Source of the DNA: DAHVFK01 sp035310985
Lineage (GTDB): Bacteria; Pseudomonadota; Gammaproteobacteria; Burkholderiales; SG8-39
Assembly (NCBI GenBank): GCA_035310985.1
Contig: DATGDH010000125.1
Span: forward strand, 1-35,576
Direction of reading: 5' to 3'
Length of the DNA stretch: 35,576 nt
Numbering within the stretch: the first letter of the stretch is position 1; every line of letters starts with the position of its first letter. The position numbers were made by a program, and so were the translations under genes. The notes below the pieces were generated by a model that was not told the DNA's origin, did no database searches, and saw only the letters and a program-made list of their open reading frames with translations. Positions 7,100-15,900 of the stretch are shown here, in pieces.

Positions 7100-8854
7100 G
7101 TGATCCCCGAGAGCTTCAAGCAGGATCTGCTTAACCGCGTCGACATCGTCGACGTGGTGTCGCGCTACGTCCAGTTGAAAAAGGGTGGCGCGAATTATCT
7201 CGGCCTTTGCCCCTTCCACAACGAGAAGACGCCGTCCTTCACGGTCAGCCCCGCGAAGCAGTTCTACCATTGCTTCGGCTGCGGCGCCCACGGCAACGCC
7301 ATCGGCTTCCTGATGGCGCACGCCGGGCTCGGCTATGTCGACGCGGTGAAGGAGCTCGCGTCGTCCGCGGGCATGCAGATGCCCGAATTCCAGCCACGCA
7401 GTCCCGAGGATGCGGCGCGCCGTGAGCGCGAAACCGACCTGTATGCGCTCATGGAGCGCGCGATGGAGTTCTATCGGGCCGAGCTGAAGAAGTCGCCGCG
7501 CGCCATCGCGTACCTGAAGGGACGCGGGCTGACCGGCGAAATCGCGGCGCGCTTCCGCATCGGCTACGCGCCGGATGACTGGCAGTCGCTGCGCGCGGCG
7601 TTCCCGCAATACGAGGACAAGGCCCTGGTCGACTGCGGGCTGCTCGTGCAAGGCGAGGAGGGCAAGCGCTACGACCGCTTCCGCGACCGCATCATGTTCC
7701 CTATCCTGTCGGCGCGCGGCGCGGTGATCGGCTTCGGTGGACGCGTGCTCGGGGAAGGCGAACCCAAGTACCTGAACTCCCCGGAAACGCCGCTGTTCGA
7801 GAAAGGCCGCGAAGTGTACGGGCTGGTTCAGGCGCGCGACGCGGTGCGCGCCGCAGGGCGCGCACTGGTCGTCGAAGGCTACCTGGACGTGGTTGCGCTC
7901 GCGCAGTTCGGGATCGGCTACGCGGTGGCCACGCTCGGCACGGCGACCACCCCGGTGCACGTATCGAAGCTCCTGCGCCTGGCGGACGAGCTGGTGTACT
8001 GCTTTGACGGCGACGCAGCCGGCCGCAAGGCCGCGTGGCGTGCGCTCGAGGTCAGCTTGCCGCTCGCGCCCGATAACAAGCCGGTGCGCTTCCTGTTTCT
8101 GCCAGAGGGCGACGATCCCGACAGTTACGTCCGCGCGCACGGCAAGGATGCCTTCGAACGCCTGCTGCGCGAGGCCCAGACGCTGTCGGGCTTCCTGCTG
8201 GCGGAGCTGCGCGCGCAGTCGGACCTCGCCACGCCCGAAGGCCGCGCGACCTTCCTCGCGGCGGCCAAACCGCACGTGCAGCGCATTGCCGCCGGGGGGC
8301 TCAGGCTCCAGGTGCTGAAGGAAGTGGCCGAGCTGGCGCGCGTCTCGCAGCAGGAGGCCGAGCGCTTGCTCGAGCTGCCCGGCGCCCCCATCTATGCGAA
8401 GCAGGCGCCGGCGCGCGCAAGCGCGCCGCTGCCGCTGTCGCTCGAATGGAAGCTGCTGGCGCGCGCCTTTGCGCGGCCCGCGCTGGCGCTGGAAATCGAT
8501 CCCGCGCTGCTTAGCGCGGAGCTGCCGGAATCGCGGGCGTTGGTCGAGCTGAAGGCTCTGGTCGAGGAGGCCCCGGATCCCGCCCGGCTGACCGACAGCG
8601 TGCTCGCCGAGCGGATCGAACGAGCCGCGCACCGCGAGGTGCTGTCGCGCGCCCAGGCCGCGCTCAACTTCGAGCTGCGGCTCGGCGCAGACGAGGCTGA
8701 GTCGGAGTTCCGCGAATTGCTCGCGGCGCTCGAGCGGCGCGAGCCCGAGGCAGATCGCGCGCTGCGCCAGCGTGTGCTCAAGGGCGTCGCGACGGCGGAC
8801 GAGCGGCGCCGCTTCGAGGAGAAGATGATCGCCGCGCAACGGAACAGGCCTTGA
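7100..8854 (+). CDS. dnaG: DNA primase DnaG
   Basis: A 584-residue primase that makes the RNA primers for replication. Domains in order: an N-terminal CHC2 zinc finger with CPFHNEKTPSF and CFGCGAHG (residues about 37-66); the TOPRIM/RNA-polymerase core with LVVEGYLDVVAL and DGDAAGRKAA (acidic metal ligands, residues about 257-315); and a C-terminal helicase-binding domain that is more divergent. The length is close to the E. coli enzyme (581). The start is GTG at 7100 with GAGGGGGAG upstream. The stop codon at 8852-8854 lies inside a perfect inverted repeat (8846-8866) just before rpoD. Confidence 0.96.
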   Translation: MIPESFKQDLLNRVDIVDVVSRYVQLKKGGANYLGLCPFHNEKTPSFTVSPAKQFYHCFGCGAHGNAIGFLMAHAGLGYVDAVKELASSAGMQMPEFQPRSPEDAARRERETDLYALMERAMEFYRAELKKSPRAIAYLKGRGLTGEIAARFRIGYAPDDWQSLRAAFPQYEDKALVDCGLLVQGEEGKRYDRFRDRIMFPILSARGAVIGFGGRVLGEGEPKYLNSPETPLFEKGREVYGLVQARDAVRAAGRALVVEGYLDVVALAQFGIGYAVATLGTATTPVHVSKLLRLADELVYCFDGDAAGRKAAWRALEVSLPLAPDNKPVRFLFLPEGDDPDSYVRAHGKDAFERLLREAQTLSGFLLAELRAQSDLATPEGRATFLAAAKPHVQRIAAGGLRLQVLKEVAELARVSQQEAERLLELPGAPIYAKQAPARASAPLPLSLEWKLLARAFARPALALEIDPALLSAELPESRALVELKALVEEAPDPARLTDSVLAERIERAAHREVLSRAQAALNFELRLGADEAESEFRELLAALERREPEADRALRQRVLKGVATADERRRFEEKMIAAQRNRP

Positions 8855-8866
8855 AGATCAAGGCCT
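8846..8866. promoter_or_regulatory. inverted repeat spanning the dnaG stop codon
   Basis: AGGCCTTGA and TCAAGGCCT form a perfect 9-bp stem with a 3-nt loop, followed by TTTGATAG. The left arm contains the dnaG stop TGA. It could be a weak terminator for dnaG, an operator for the rpoD promoter that begins right after it, or an RNA-processing site in the operon transcript. Confidence 0.55.
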
Positions 8867-8870
8867 TTGA

Positions 8871-8881
8871 TAGAATATAAC
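8871..8881 (+). promoter_or_regulatory. candidate rpoD promoter -10 region
   Basis: TAGAAT (8871-8876) runs into TATAAC (8876-8881), an AT-rich patch in a GC-rich genome, 37-47 nt before the rpoD ATG. A TTGAAG at 8851-8856 could be the -35, but the spacing (14 or 19) is not ideal. An internal promoter for rpoD is common in this operon. Confidence 0.45.
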
Positions 8882-8917
8882 GTTATCTCACGCCCCACGT
8901 GACATCACGAGGTAAGG

Positions 8918-11218
<2,301 letters not shown>

Positions 11219-11236
11219 TCGGGCAGGGCAGCAACA

Positions 11237-11266
11237 AAGGGCCGCGCGAGCGGCCCTTCTTTTTTG
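11237..11266 (+). terminator. rho-independent terminator after rpoD
   Basis: A 9-bp stem AAGGGCCGC / GCGGCCCTT with loop GCGA, then CTTTTTTT. It closes the rpsU-rpoD operon 18 nt after the rpoD stop. Confidence 0.92.
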
Positions 11267-11278
11267 GGGAGGACGGAC

Positions 11279-11875
11279 TTGAGCGCCAAGCTGGTCGACT
11301 ACTACTTCTCGCCTTCTTCGCCGTGGAGCTTTCTCGGCCACGCGCGCTTCGCGCAGATCGCGCGCCGTTACGCCGCGGCCATCAACGTCAAGCCGGTGGA
11401 CTTCGGGACGATCTTTCCGCAATCGGGCGGCCTGCCGCTCGGCAAGCGCGCGCCGCAGCGCCAGGCCTACCGCCTGGTGGAGCTCAGGCGCTGGAAGACG
11501 TTTCTCGGCGTGCCGCTGAACCTCGAACCCAAGTATTTTCCCGTCGACGCCACGCGCGCGGCGTGCCTGATCATCGCTGCCGAGCCGCAGGGCGCTGAGG
11601 CGCAGATGCGTCTCGCGGAGTCGCTGATGCGCGGCCTATGGTGCGAAGAGAAAAACCTCGCGGACGCGGGGCAGCTCGAGGTGATCGCCGGCTCCGCGGG
11701 ATTCGATGCGGCGGCCCTGCTCGGGCGCGAGGAGGACGCCAGGGAGCGGTACGAGAGTTACACGCGTGAGGCCCTGGCGCGCGGGGTGTTCGGCGCCCCG
11801 ACCTACGTTTACCGCGACGAGCTCTTCTGGGGCCAGGACCGGCTCGACTTTCTCGAGCGTGCGCTCGCCATGTAA
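11279..11875 (+). CDS. DsbA-family/2-hydroxychromene-2-carboxylate isomerase-like protein
   Basis: A 198-residue thioredoxin-fold protein of the DsbA/HCCA isomerase (kappa-GST-like) family. It opens with LVDYYFSPSSPWSFLGH, where the catalytic serine and the SPWS motif replace the CxxC of true DsbA. GGLPLGKRAPQRQAYRLVEL and the C-terminal GVFGAPTYVYRDELFWGQDRL, with its cis-Pro loop, are typical. Relatives act with glutathione in naphthalene breakdown, but many are of unknown role and there is no aromatic pathway beside this one. The start is TTG at 11279, well placed after GGGGAGG (11266-11272); TTG 11264 is less likely because it lies inside the terminator tail. It ends 12 nt before the tRNA. 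Confidence 0.85.
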   Translation: MSAKLVDYYFSPSSPWSFLGHARFAQIARRYAAAINVKPVDFGTIFPQSGGLPLGKRAPQRQAYRLVELRRWKTFLGVPLNLEPKYFPVDATRAACLIIAAEPQGAEAQMRLAESLMRGLWCEEKNLADAGQLEVIAGSAGFDAAALLGREEDARERYESYTREALARGVFGAPTYVYRDELFWGQDRLDFLERALAM

Positions 11876-11887
11876 GCTGCGCTTCGC

Positions 11888-11964
11888 GGGCCGGTAGCTC
11901 AGTTGGTCAGAGCAGGGGACTCATAATCCCTTGGTCCCTGGTTCGAATCCAGGCCGGCCCACCA
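11888..11964 (+). tRNA. tRNA with CAU anticodon, probably tRNA-Ile2 (lysidine type)
   Basis: A 77-nt cloverleaf with encoded CCA. The acceptor stem is GGGCCGG/CCGGCCC, the anticodon loop CTCATAA (anticodon 11922-11924), and the T-arm CCTGG-TTCGAAT-CCAGG. CAU can be elongator Met or Ile2 with lysidine at position 34. Base pairs C4-G69 and C5-G68 match the known TilS recognition pairs of E. coli Ile2 rather than the U-A/A-U of elongator tRNA-Met, and the following ATAATCCCTTGGTC resembles ileX, so Ile2 is favoured. Its 3' half is repeated imperfectly at 13479-13520. Confidence 0.9.
11920..11961 (+). repeat. direct repeat, left copy (tRNA 3' half; attL-like)
   Basis: The 42 nt from the anticodon loop to the discriminator base of the CAU tRNA recur at 13479-13520 with 38 of 42 positions identical. 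The pair brackets the PEP-CTERM islet, as expected for integration at a tRNA 3' end. Confidence 0.7.
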
Positions 11965-12371
11965 CTCAAATAGGAAGTCAGCTTCGTTCTTGCGCTCTGG
12001 CGCGCCCGAAGTTCCCCGCAGCCGTTCGGGTAGTAGTGGCGCGCACCTCATCCGTACGTCGCCGCATTAACCCAAGCCATTACTCGGTGCTGATCAGAGA
12101 TCGCGGTCATCGGCGTATCGGCCCGTACGGGACGTCGACGCGTGTTCCCTGCCATAATGCTCTAGCCCAGCACACGGCTATAGGAAGCGCGCTAACCGAC
12201 CCGTCAGACTCGGGTCGGGGTCCTGTCGGCGGCTTTTACAAACAGACACTGTCTCTCCGAAGACTTCTGAGCTAACGTCTCGGTTCTACACTGTTTTCAC
12301 TTTCCGGTACGTATCTTGCTGTTGAAGGACAAAGAGGGTCCATAGATCCGCGACGGAGAGGAGCACGCAGA
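11965..12371. other. 407-bp gene-free stretch at left side of the islet
   Basis: No convincing coding sequence is seen on either strand. It contains an 8-bp hairpin CCGACCCG / CGGGTCGG (12196-12218, 7-nt loop) not followed by a T-tract, and a sigma-54-type promoter near its right end. Base composition is visibly less GC-biased than in the flanking genes, which fits acquired DNA. Confidence 0.5.
12305..12320 (+). promoter_or_regulatory. sigma-54 (-24/-12) promoter of the PEP-CTERM gene
   Basis: CGGTACG-TATC-TTGCT closely matches the RpoN consensus TGGCACG-N4-TTGCW. The invariant GG (12306-12307) and GC (12318-12319) are exactly 10 nt apart. It lies about 50 nt upstream of the ATG at 12372. 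PEP-CTERM genes are known to be controlled by RpoN with the PrsK/PrsR two-component system in several betaproteobacteria, so site and gene fit each other. Confidence 0.75.
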
Positions 12372-12971
12372 ATGAAACGTCTTTTGGCATCAAGTCTCGC
12401 AGCTATGGCGTTCGCTCTGATGAACCCAGGACATGCACTTGCTGCGGCCTTGATCATCGATGACACCTCCCCCAATGACACCATCACGTTTTCCCTGAAC
12501 GATTTTGAGGGTGGATTCACACTAGACGGCAGCCAGGTACAGATAGGATTGAATAATCCCATATCCGTCACCGTCCCAGAAAGCGAGGCGGGCATATCGA
12601 CCGTCCACACGTTCTCCGGTCGATGGATCGCCCTCGGGCAGGTGACCTCTGGAGTCCACGTCGTGGCGTTTGCTGAAAGCGGGATTGATCCAGCGAACGG
12701 GGTGAGCGACATCCTTACCTACACTTACGATAACGCTGGCGACTTCGGGACTATCACGGGCTCATTCGTGTCCGATACTGAGTCCTTGCTGCCTCTTCCT
12801 GCTGAGGGGGCGTTCATAGTTGACGGAGAGCAACTGGATTTCTCTAATGCGTTCCTCACGGCCATCGCCACATCGGACGTAGAGGCAACCATTCCTGAAC
12901 CGGGAACGATCGCGCTGCTTGGCATCGGCATAGCAGGGTTGGGTTTCTCTCGTCGACGCAAATTGCGCTGA
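12372..12971 (+). CDS. PEP-CTERM sorting domain protein
   Basis: A 199-residue exported protein. It has an N-terminal signal peptide (MKRLLASSLAAMAFALMN, with likely cleavage near GHALAAA), a Thr/Asp/Gly-rich, beta-rich middle without recognised domain, and a C-terminal sorting signal: IPEPGTIALLGIGIAGLGF followed by RRRKLR (from about residue 174). Proteins with this tail are processed by an exosortase (EpsH/XrtA type) and are tied to extracellular polysaccharide and floc formation. No exosortase gene is in the window. It has GGAGAGGAGC upstream of the ATG, a sigma-54 promoter and its own terminator. It is alone in a tRNA-bounded islet whose codon use is less GC-rich than its neighbours. Confidence 0.9.
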   Translation: MKRLLASSLAAMAFALMNPGHALAAALIIDDTSPNDTITFSLNDFEGGFTLDGSQVQIGLNNPISVTVPESEAGISTVHTFSGRWIALGQVTSGVHVVAFAESGIDPANGVSDILTYTYDNAGDFGTITGSFVSDTESLLPLPAEGAFIVDGEQLDFSNAFLTAIATSDVEATIPEPGTIALLGIGIAGLGFSRRRKLR

Positions 12972-12992
12972 GCGGCCGGCGAATCACCCACA

Positions 12993-13023
12993 CGAAGCCC
13001 GCTGCGTGCGGGCTTCGTCATTT
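12993..13023 (+). terminator. rho-independent terminator after the PEP-CTERM gene
   Basis: A perfect 10-bp stem CGAAGCCCGC / GCGGGCTTCG with loop TGCGT (12993-13017), followed by TCATTTCT. It shows the PEP-CTERM gene is a single-gene transcription unit. Confidence 0.82.
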
Positions 13024-13478
13024 CTAGCCTAAGGGGAGATACAAAACGGTGCCGGCATCGACGAGCGAAGCCAGGTCATGTCAAATTGGATCGCGGTACC
13101 GTGGCCGGACTCGGCGACCCCTTCGTGCCGCGCGCACCGTCGGCCGCTTGTTATCGAAAGATGCTCCGGCGCCTTGCCCGATGTTGAGCGTACCCACTGA
13201 GCCGGGAGACGACCGCTTTGGTTCCTCTGTGTAATCCTTCTTCCTCACGGGAGTGGAGATTACGCGCTGGCGTGGCGCCATGTCCACGCATACCGCCCTG
13301 TTTACGGACCATGCGGACGGGACTCTGGCGTGAACACAAAGGGCCGGAGGTTCGGCACACTCCGGAGCAAGTTGTGCCAGCGACCTACACCAAGCAGCAG
13401 CAAATGACTGCGCGGTTTCCCCTACGAGAATGTACGGCCGAATGCTGTGGAACGCTGCTCTCGATTTGTACACTTGGC
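13024..13478. other. 455-bp gene-free stretch at right side of the islet
   Basis: No reading frame with recognisable protein features is seen. It holds a short inverted repeat GCGTGG/CCACGC near 13270 but no integrase, transposase or recognisable remnant. It leads directly into the degenerate tRNA end. Confidence 0.4.
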
Positions 13479-13520
13479 CTCGTAATCGCTTGGTCCTTGG
13501 TTCGAATCCAAGCCGGCCCA
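13479..13520 (+). repeat. degenerate tRNA 3' half (right direct repeat; attR-like)
   Basis: This matches 11920-11961 at 38 of 42 positions, from the anticodon loop through the acceptor 3' strand and discriminator A; the next bases are CTCCA instead of CCA. No 5' half is present, so it cannot form a tRNA. Two of the four differences fall on paired T-stem positions and keep pairing (CCTGG/CCAGG becomes CTTGG/CCAAG), so the copy descends from a functional but different tRNA allele rather than from random decay of the local one. Confidence 0.72.
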
Positions 13521-13587
13521 CTCCACTTCACTCCTAGCCCTGACTCTCGCGCTTGACCGGGTGCGCATTGCGCCAGCATGATCTGTC

Positions 13588-14661
13588 ATGGGTTCCAGCG
13601 ATGGTGTGGCCGACTCTCAGTCGCTGATCGAGGCGCGCTTCGCCGCACAGCGAATCGCCTTCGGACCCATCATCTTCCAATGCGTGAGGTTGCTGCGCGA
13701 CTTCGGCATTCTGGAAGCCTTGCGCGCGACGCGCGCCGGGCTTGCGCTCGACCAGATAGCCTCGCGGGTCCAGGTCCCGCGCTATGGCGTACTCGTGCTG
13801 CTGGAAGCCGGACTCGCGGCTGGCGTTGTGCGCGCCGAAGGCGACCGGTTCGCACTCACCAAGACCGGCGCGTGCATCCTGCGGGACGAGTTGACGCGCG
13901 TCAATATGGATTTCGTGCATCACGGTTGCTTCCAGGCCTTCTACCACCTCGAAGAATCGATACGGGAGGGTACGCCCGCCGGCCTGAAACACGTGTTCGG
14001 CAACTGGGACACGATCTACCCGGCCCTTTCGACGCTGCCGGAGCCCGCGCGAAGCAGCTGGTTCAGGTGGAACCACTATTACTCGGACGCGGCTTTTCCC
14101 GATGCGCTGCCCATCGTTTTCGAGCGCCCGCACCGCACGCTGCTGGACGTGGGCGGCAATACCGGCAAGTGGGCCATCCAGTGCACGCGGTACTCCCCGG
14201 AGGTGGCGGTCACGATCCTCGACCTGCCCGGCCAGGCCGACGTCGCCCGGCAGAACGTGGAGGCGCTCGGCTTGCAGGAGCGCATCGCGATTCAATCCTG
14301 CGATCTGCTCGATCACTCGCGGCCTTTGCCGACAGGGTTCGACGCGATCTGGATGAGCCAATTTCTGGTGTGCTTCGGCGAGGCTGATGTGCGCGCGCTG
14401 CTCGAGCGTGCGGCTGCGGCCCTCGGGCCGGATGGTCGCCTGTACATCCTAGACACGTTCTGGGACCGGCAAGACCACGAGATCTCGGCTTACTGCCTGC
14501 AAGCCTTCTCGCTTTATTTCACTTGCCTGGCGAACGGCTGCAGCCGCATGTACAAGGCGGCCGACATTGCCGCGATGGTCGAGGCCGCCGGACTGGGGGT
14601 CGAGCGCGTGACCGACACGCTCGGCATCTGCTCGTCGCTGATGATCTGCCGTCGCCGCTGA
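13588..14661 (+). CDS. SAM-dependent methyltransferase (O-methyltransferase family 2-like)
   Basis: A 357-residue protein. An N-terminal winged-helix/dimerisation part (LRDFGILEALRATRAGLALDQ, then RYGVLVLLEAGLAAGVV) precedes a Rossmann SAM-binding domain with motif I LLDVGGNTGKWA near residue 190, AVTILDLPGQADVARQN, and FDAIWMSQFLVCF. The plan is that of the acetylserotonin/hydroxyneurosporene O-methyltransferase family. It converges on the polyene operon, separated from it by a small exported protein and tRNA-Ala. Aryl polyenes and flexirubins often carry methylated aryl heads, so it may modify that pigment, but the opposite strand makes this only a suggestion. ATG 13588 has no clear ribosome binding site. 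It starts 67 nt after the tRNA remnant. Confidence 0.82.
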   Translation: MGSSDGVADSQSLIEARFAAQRIAFGPIIFQCVRLLRDFGILEALRATRAGLALDQIASRVQVPRYGVLVLLEAGLAAGVVRAEGDRFALTKTGACILRDELTRVNMDFVHHGCFQAFYHLEESIREGTPAGLKHVFGNWDTIYPALSTLPEPARSSWFRWNHYYSDAAFPDALPIVFERPHRTLLDVGGNTGKWAIQCTRYSPEVAVTILDLPGQADVARQNVEALGLQERIAIQSCDLLDHSRPLPTGFDAIWMSQFLVCFGEADVRALLERAAAALGPDGRLYILDTFWDRQDHEISAYCLQAFSLYFTCLANGCSRMYKAADIAAMVEAAGLGVERVTDTLGICSSLMICRRR

Positions 14662-14684
14662 CTGTAGCCGCAGGAGGCAAGCGC

Positions 14685-14966
14685 ATGAAAGCGACCATCA
14701 TGGCAATCAGCACCATCGCCGCCGCGATCATGTCGTTCGCGGTGCTGGCGCAACAGGGCAGCGTGCAGCAGGAGCAGCAGCGCTTTGACGAGGTAAAGCA
14801 GCGAACGGAGCAGCGTATCCAGGATCGGATCACCTATTTGCAGGGCCGCCTTACCTGCGTGCAGAACGCGCAGGATCCCGAGGCGCTGCGCGCCTGTTTC
14901 CCGAAGCGGTCCGGAGCCCGTGGCGGCCCTGGCGGGCCCAATACGGGCGGGCTCAAGCCCCAGTAG
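14685..14966 (+). CDS. small exported protein of unknown function
   Basis: A 93-residue protein with a clear signal peptide (MKATIMAISTIAAAIMSFAVLA, cleavage near AQQ). It is followed by a Gln/Glu/Arg-rich helical stretch likely to form a coiled coil (about residues 25-55), two cysteines (LTCVQNAQ and LRACFPKR, about 12 residues apart) that could pair in the periplasm, and a Gly/Pro-rich tail. The start is supported by an AGGAGG 8 nt upstream. It lies 23 nt after the methyltransferase and is probably co-transcribed with it. I do not recognise the family. Confidence 0.7.
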   Translation: MKATIMAISTIAAAIMSFAVLAQQGSVQQEQQRFDEVKQRTEQRIQDRITYLQGRLTCVQNAQDPEALRACFPKRSGARGGPGGPNTGGLKPQ

Positions 14967-15007
14967 GCGTCGATTGGGGCCGGATGCCGCCGGCTCTTGG
15001 ATTGCGG

Positions 15008-15013
15008 TAGAAT
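15008..15013 (+). promoter_or_regulatory. tRNA-Ala promoter -10 (TAGAAT)
   Basis: TAGAAT followed by the GC-rich discriminator CCGCGCC, 14 nt before the mature tRNA 5' end. No clear -35. It has the same discriminator as the rpsU promoter. Confidence 0.5.
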
Positions 15014-15027
15014 CCGCGCCTTCCCAC

Positions 15028-15103
<76 letters not shown>

Positions 15104-15132
15104 GTTTTCTCCGCTCCGGCGCCTGGCGCCGT

Positions 15133-15900
15133 TCAGCCCATAGGGCCGGTCTCGCGGCTTGCGTCGGCCCGCTGCAGGCGGTCGGCGCGCACAAGCCTGA
15201 CTAGGCCGGACAAATACAGGCCGCGCGCAAGCAGCTTCCAGGCGACCATGCGCGTGATGCGGACGACGTCGAGCACGGGGTGGAAATGGCTGCGGCGCGC
15301 GCGCGCGCCGTAGACCGCGGGGACGGGAACCGCGAGCAGCGAGAAGCCGGCGCGCCCGGCCTCGATCAGCACCTCGCTCTCGAACACGAAACCCTCCGCG
15401 CTGCAGCGCGAAACCACTTCTCGCCACGCGGCGTCGGAATAGACCCTGAAGCCCGACTGGCTGTCCTCGACGCGCTGCCCGGCGGCCCAGGCGATCCAGA
15501 AGTTCGCGAAGCAGTTCGCGAGATAGCGATCGAGCGGAATGTTTTCCGCATCGTGCAGCCGACTGCCGATCGCTATGGAGCGCGGTTCGGCCCGCTGGGC
15601 CGACAGCAGGCGGGGAATCTCTTCGGGCGGATGCTGCCCGTCGCCGTCCAGCGTGACCACCGCGTCGGCGCCGAGCCGGAACGCCTCCTCCATGCCGCGT
15701 ATCAGGCTGCGCGCCTTGCCCCGGTTGCGCTCGTTGCGCAGAACGGTGACCGGCAATCCGCCGAGCGCCAAAGCGGTGCGGTCGGACGAGCCGTCGTCCA
15801 CCACGATCACGCGCGCGACCTGACGCAACGTGCGCTCGACGACGCCCCGGATCGTCGCTTCTTCGTTGAAGGCGGGAATGACCGCTGCGACTGCGTTCAC
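15133..15900 (-). CDS. family 2 glycosyltransferase of the aryl-polyene operon
   Basis: A 255-residue GT-A enzyme like dolichyl-phosphate mannose synthase. Nucleotide-sugar binding is seen in VIPAFNEEATI and VVDDGSSD (residues 35-40), and the metal-binding motif in TLDGDGQHPPEEIP (residues 85-94). The C-terminus has one hydrophobic stretch (MVAWKLLARGLYLSGLV) that could attach it to the membrane. Glycosyltransferases of this type occur in aryl-polyene clusters and are thought to help attach the pigment to a glycolipid anchor. GTG 15900 overlaps the ketoreductase stop (GTGA). It is the last gene of the operon. Confidence 0.88.
   Translation of the reverse strand: MNAVAAVIPAFNEEATIRGVVERTLRQVARVIVVDDGSSDRTALALGGLPVTVLRNERNRGKARSLIRGMEEAFRLGADAVVTLDGDGQHPPEEIPRLLSAQRAEPRSIAIGSRLHDAENIPLDRYLANCFANFWIAWAAGQRVEDSQSGFRVYSDAAWREVVSRCSAEGFVFESEVLIEAGRAGFSLLAVPVPAVYGARARRSHFHPVLDVVRITRMVAWKLLARGLYLSGLVRLVRADRLQRADASRETGPMG

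Noticed and set aside
7073..8839. 588-codon frame antisense to dnaG
   Set aside because: It is rich in Arg/Ala/Gln with no recognisable motif; a shadow of dnaG codon bias.
12196..12218. 8-bp hairpin as a terminator for the tRNA
   Set aside because: No T-tract follows, and it is over 230 nt from the tRNA. Kept only as a note in the gene-free stretch.
13479..13520. Possible tRNA with CGT anticodon (Thr)
   Set aside because: There is no 5' half: no acceptor, D-arm or anticodon-stem 5' strand precedes it, and CCA is replaced by CTCCA.
13081..13521. Minus-strand frame of 146 codons beginning GRLGFEPRT
   Set aside because: The opening is the well-known false translation of a tRNA 3' end read backwards; it covers the tRNA remnant and non-coding islet DNA.
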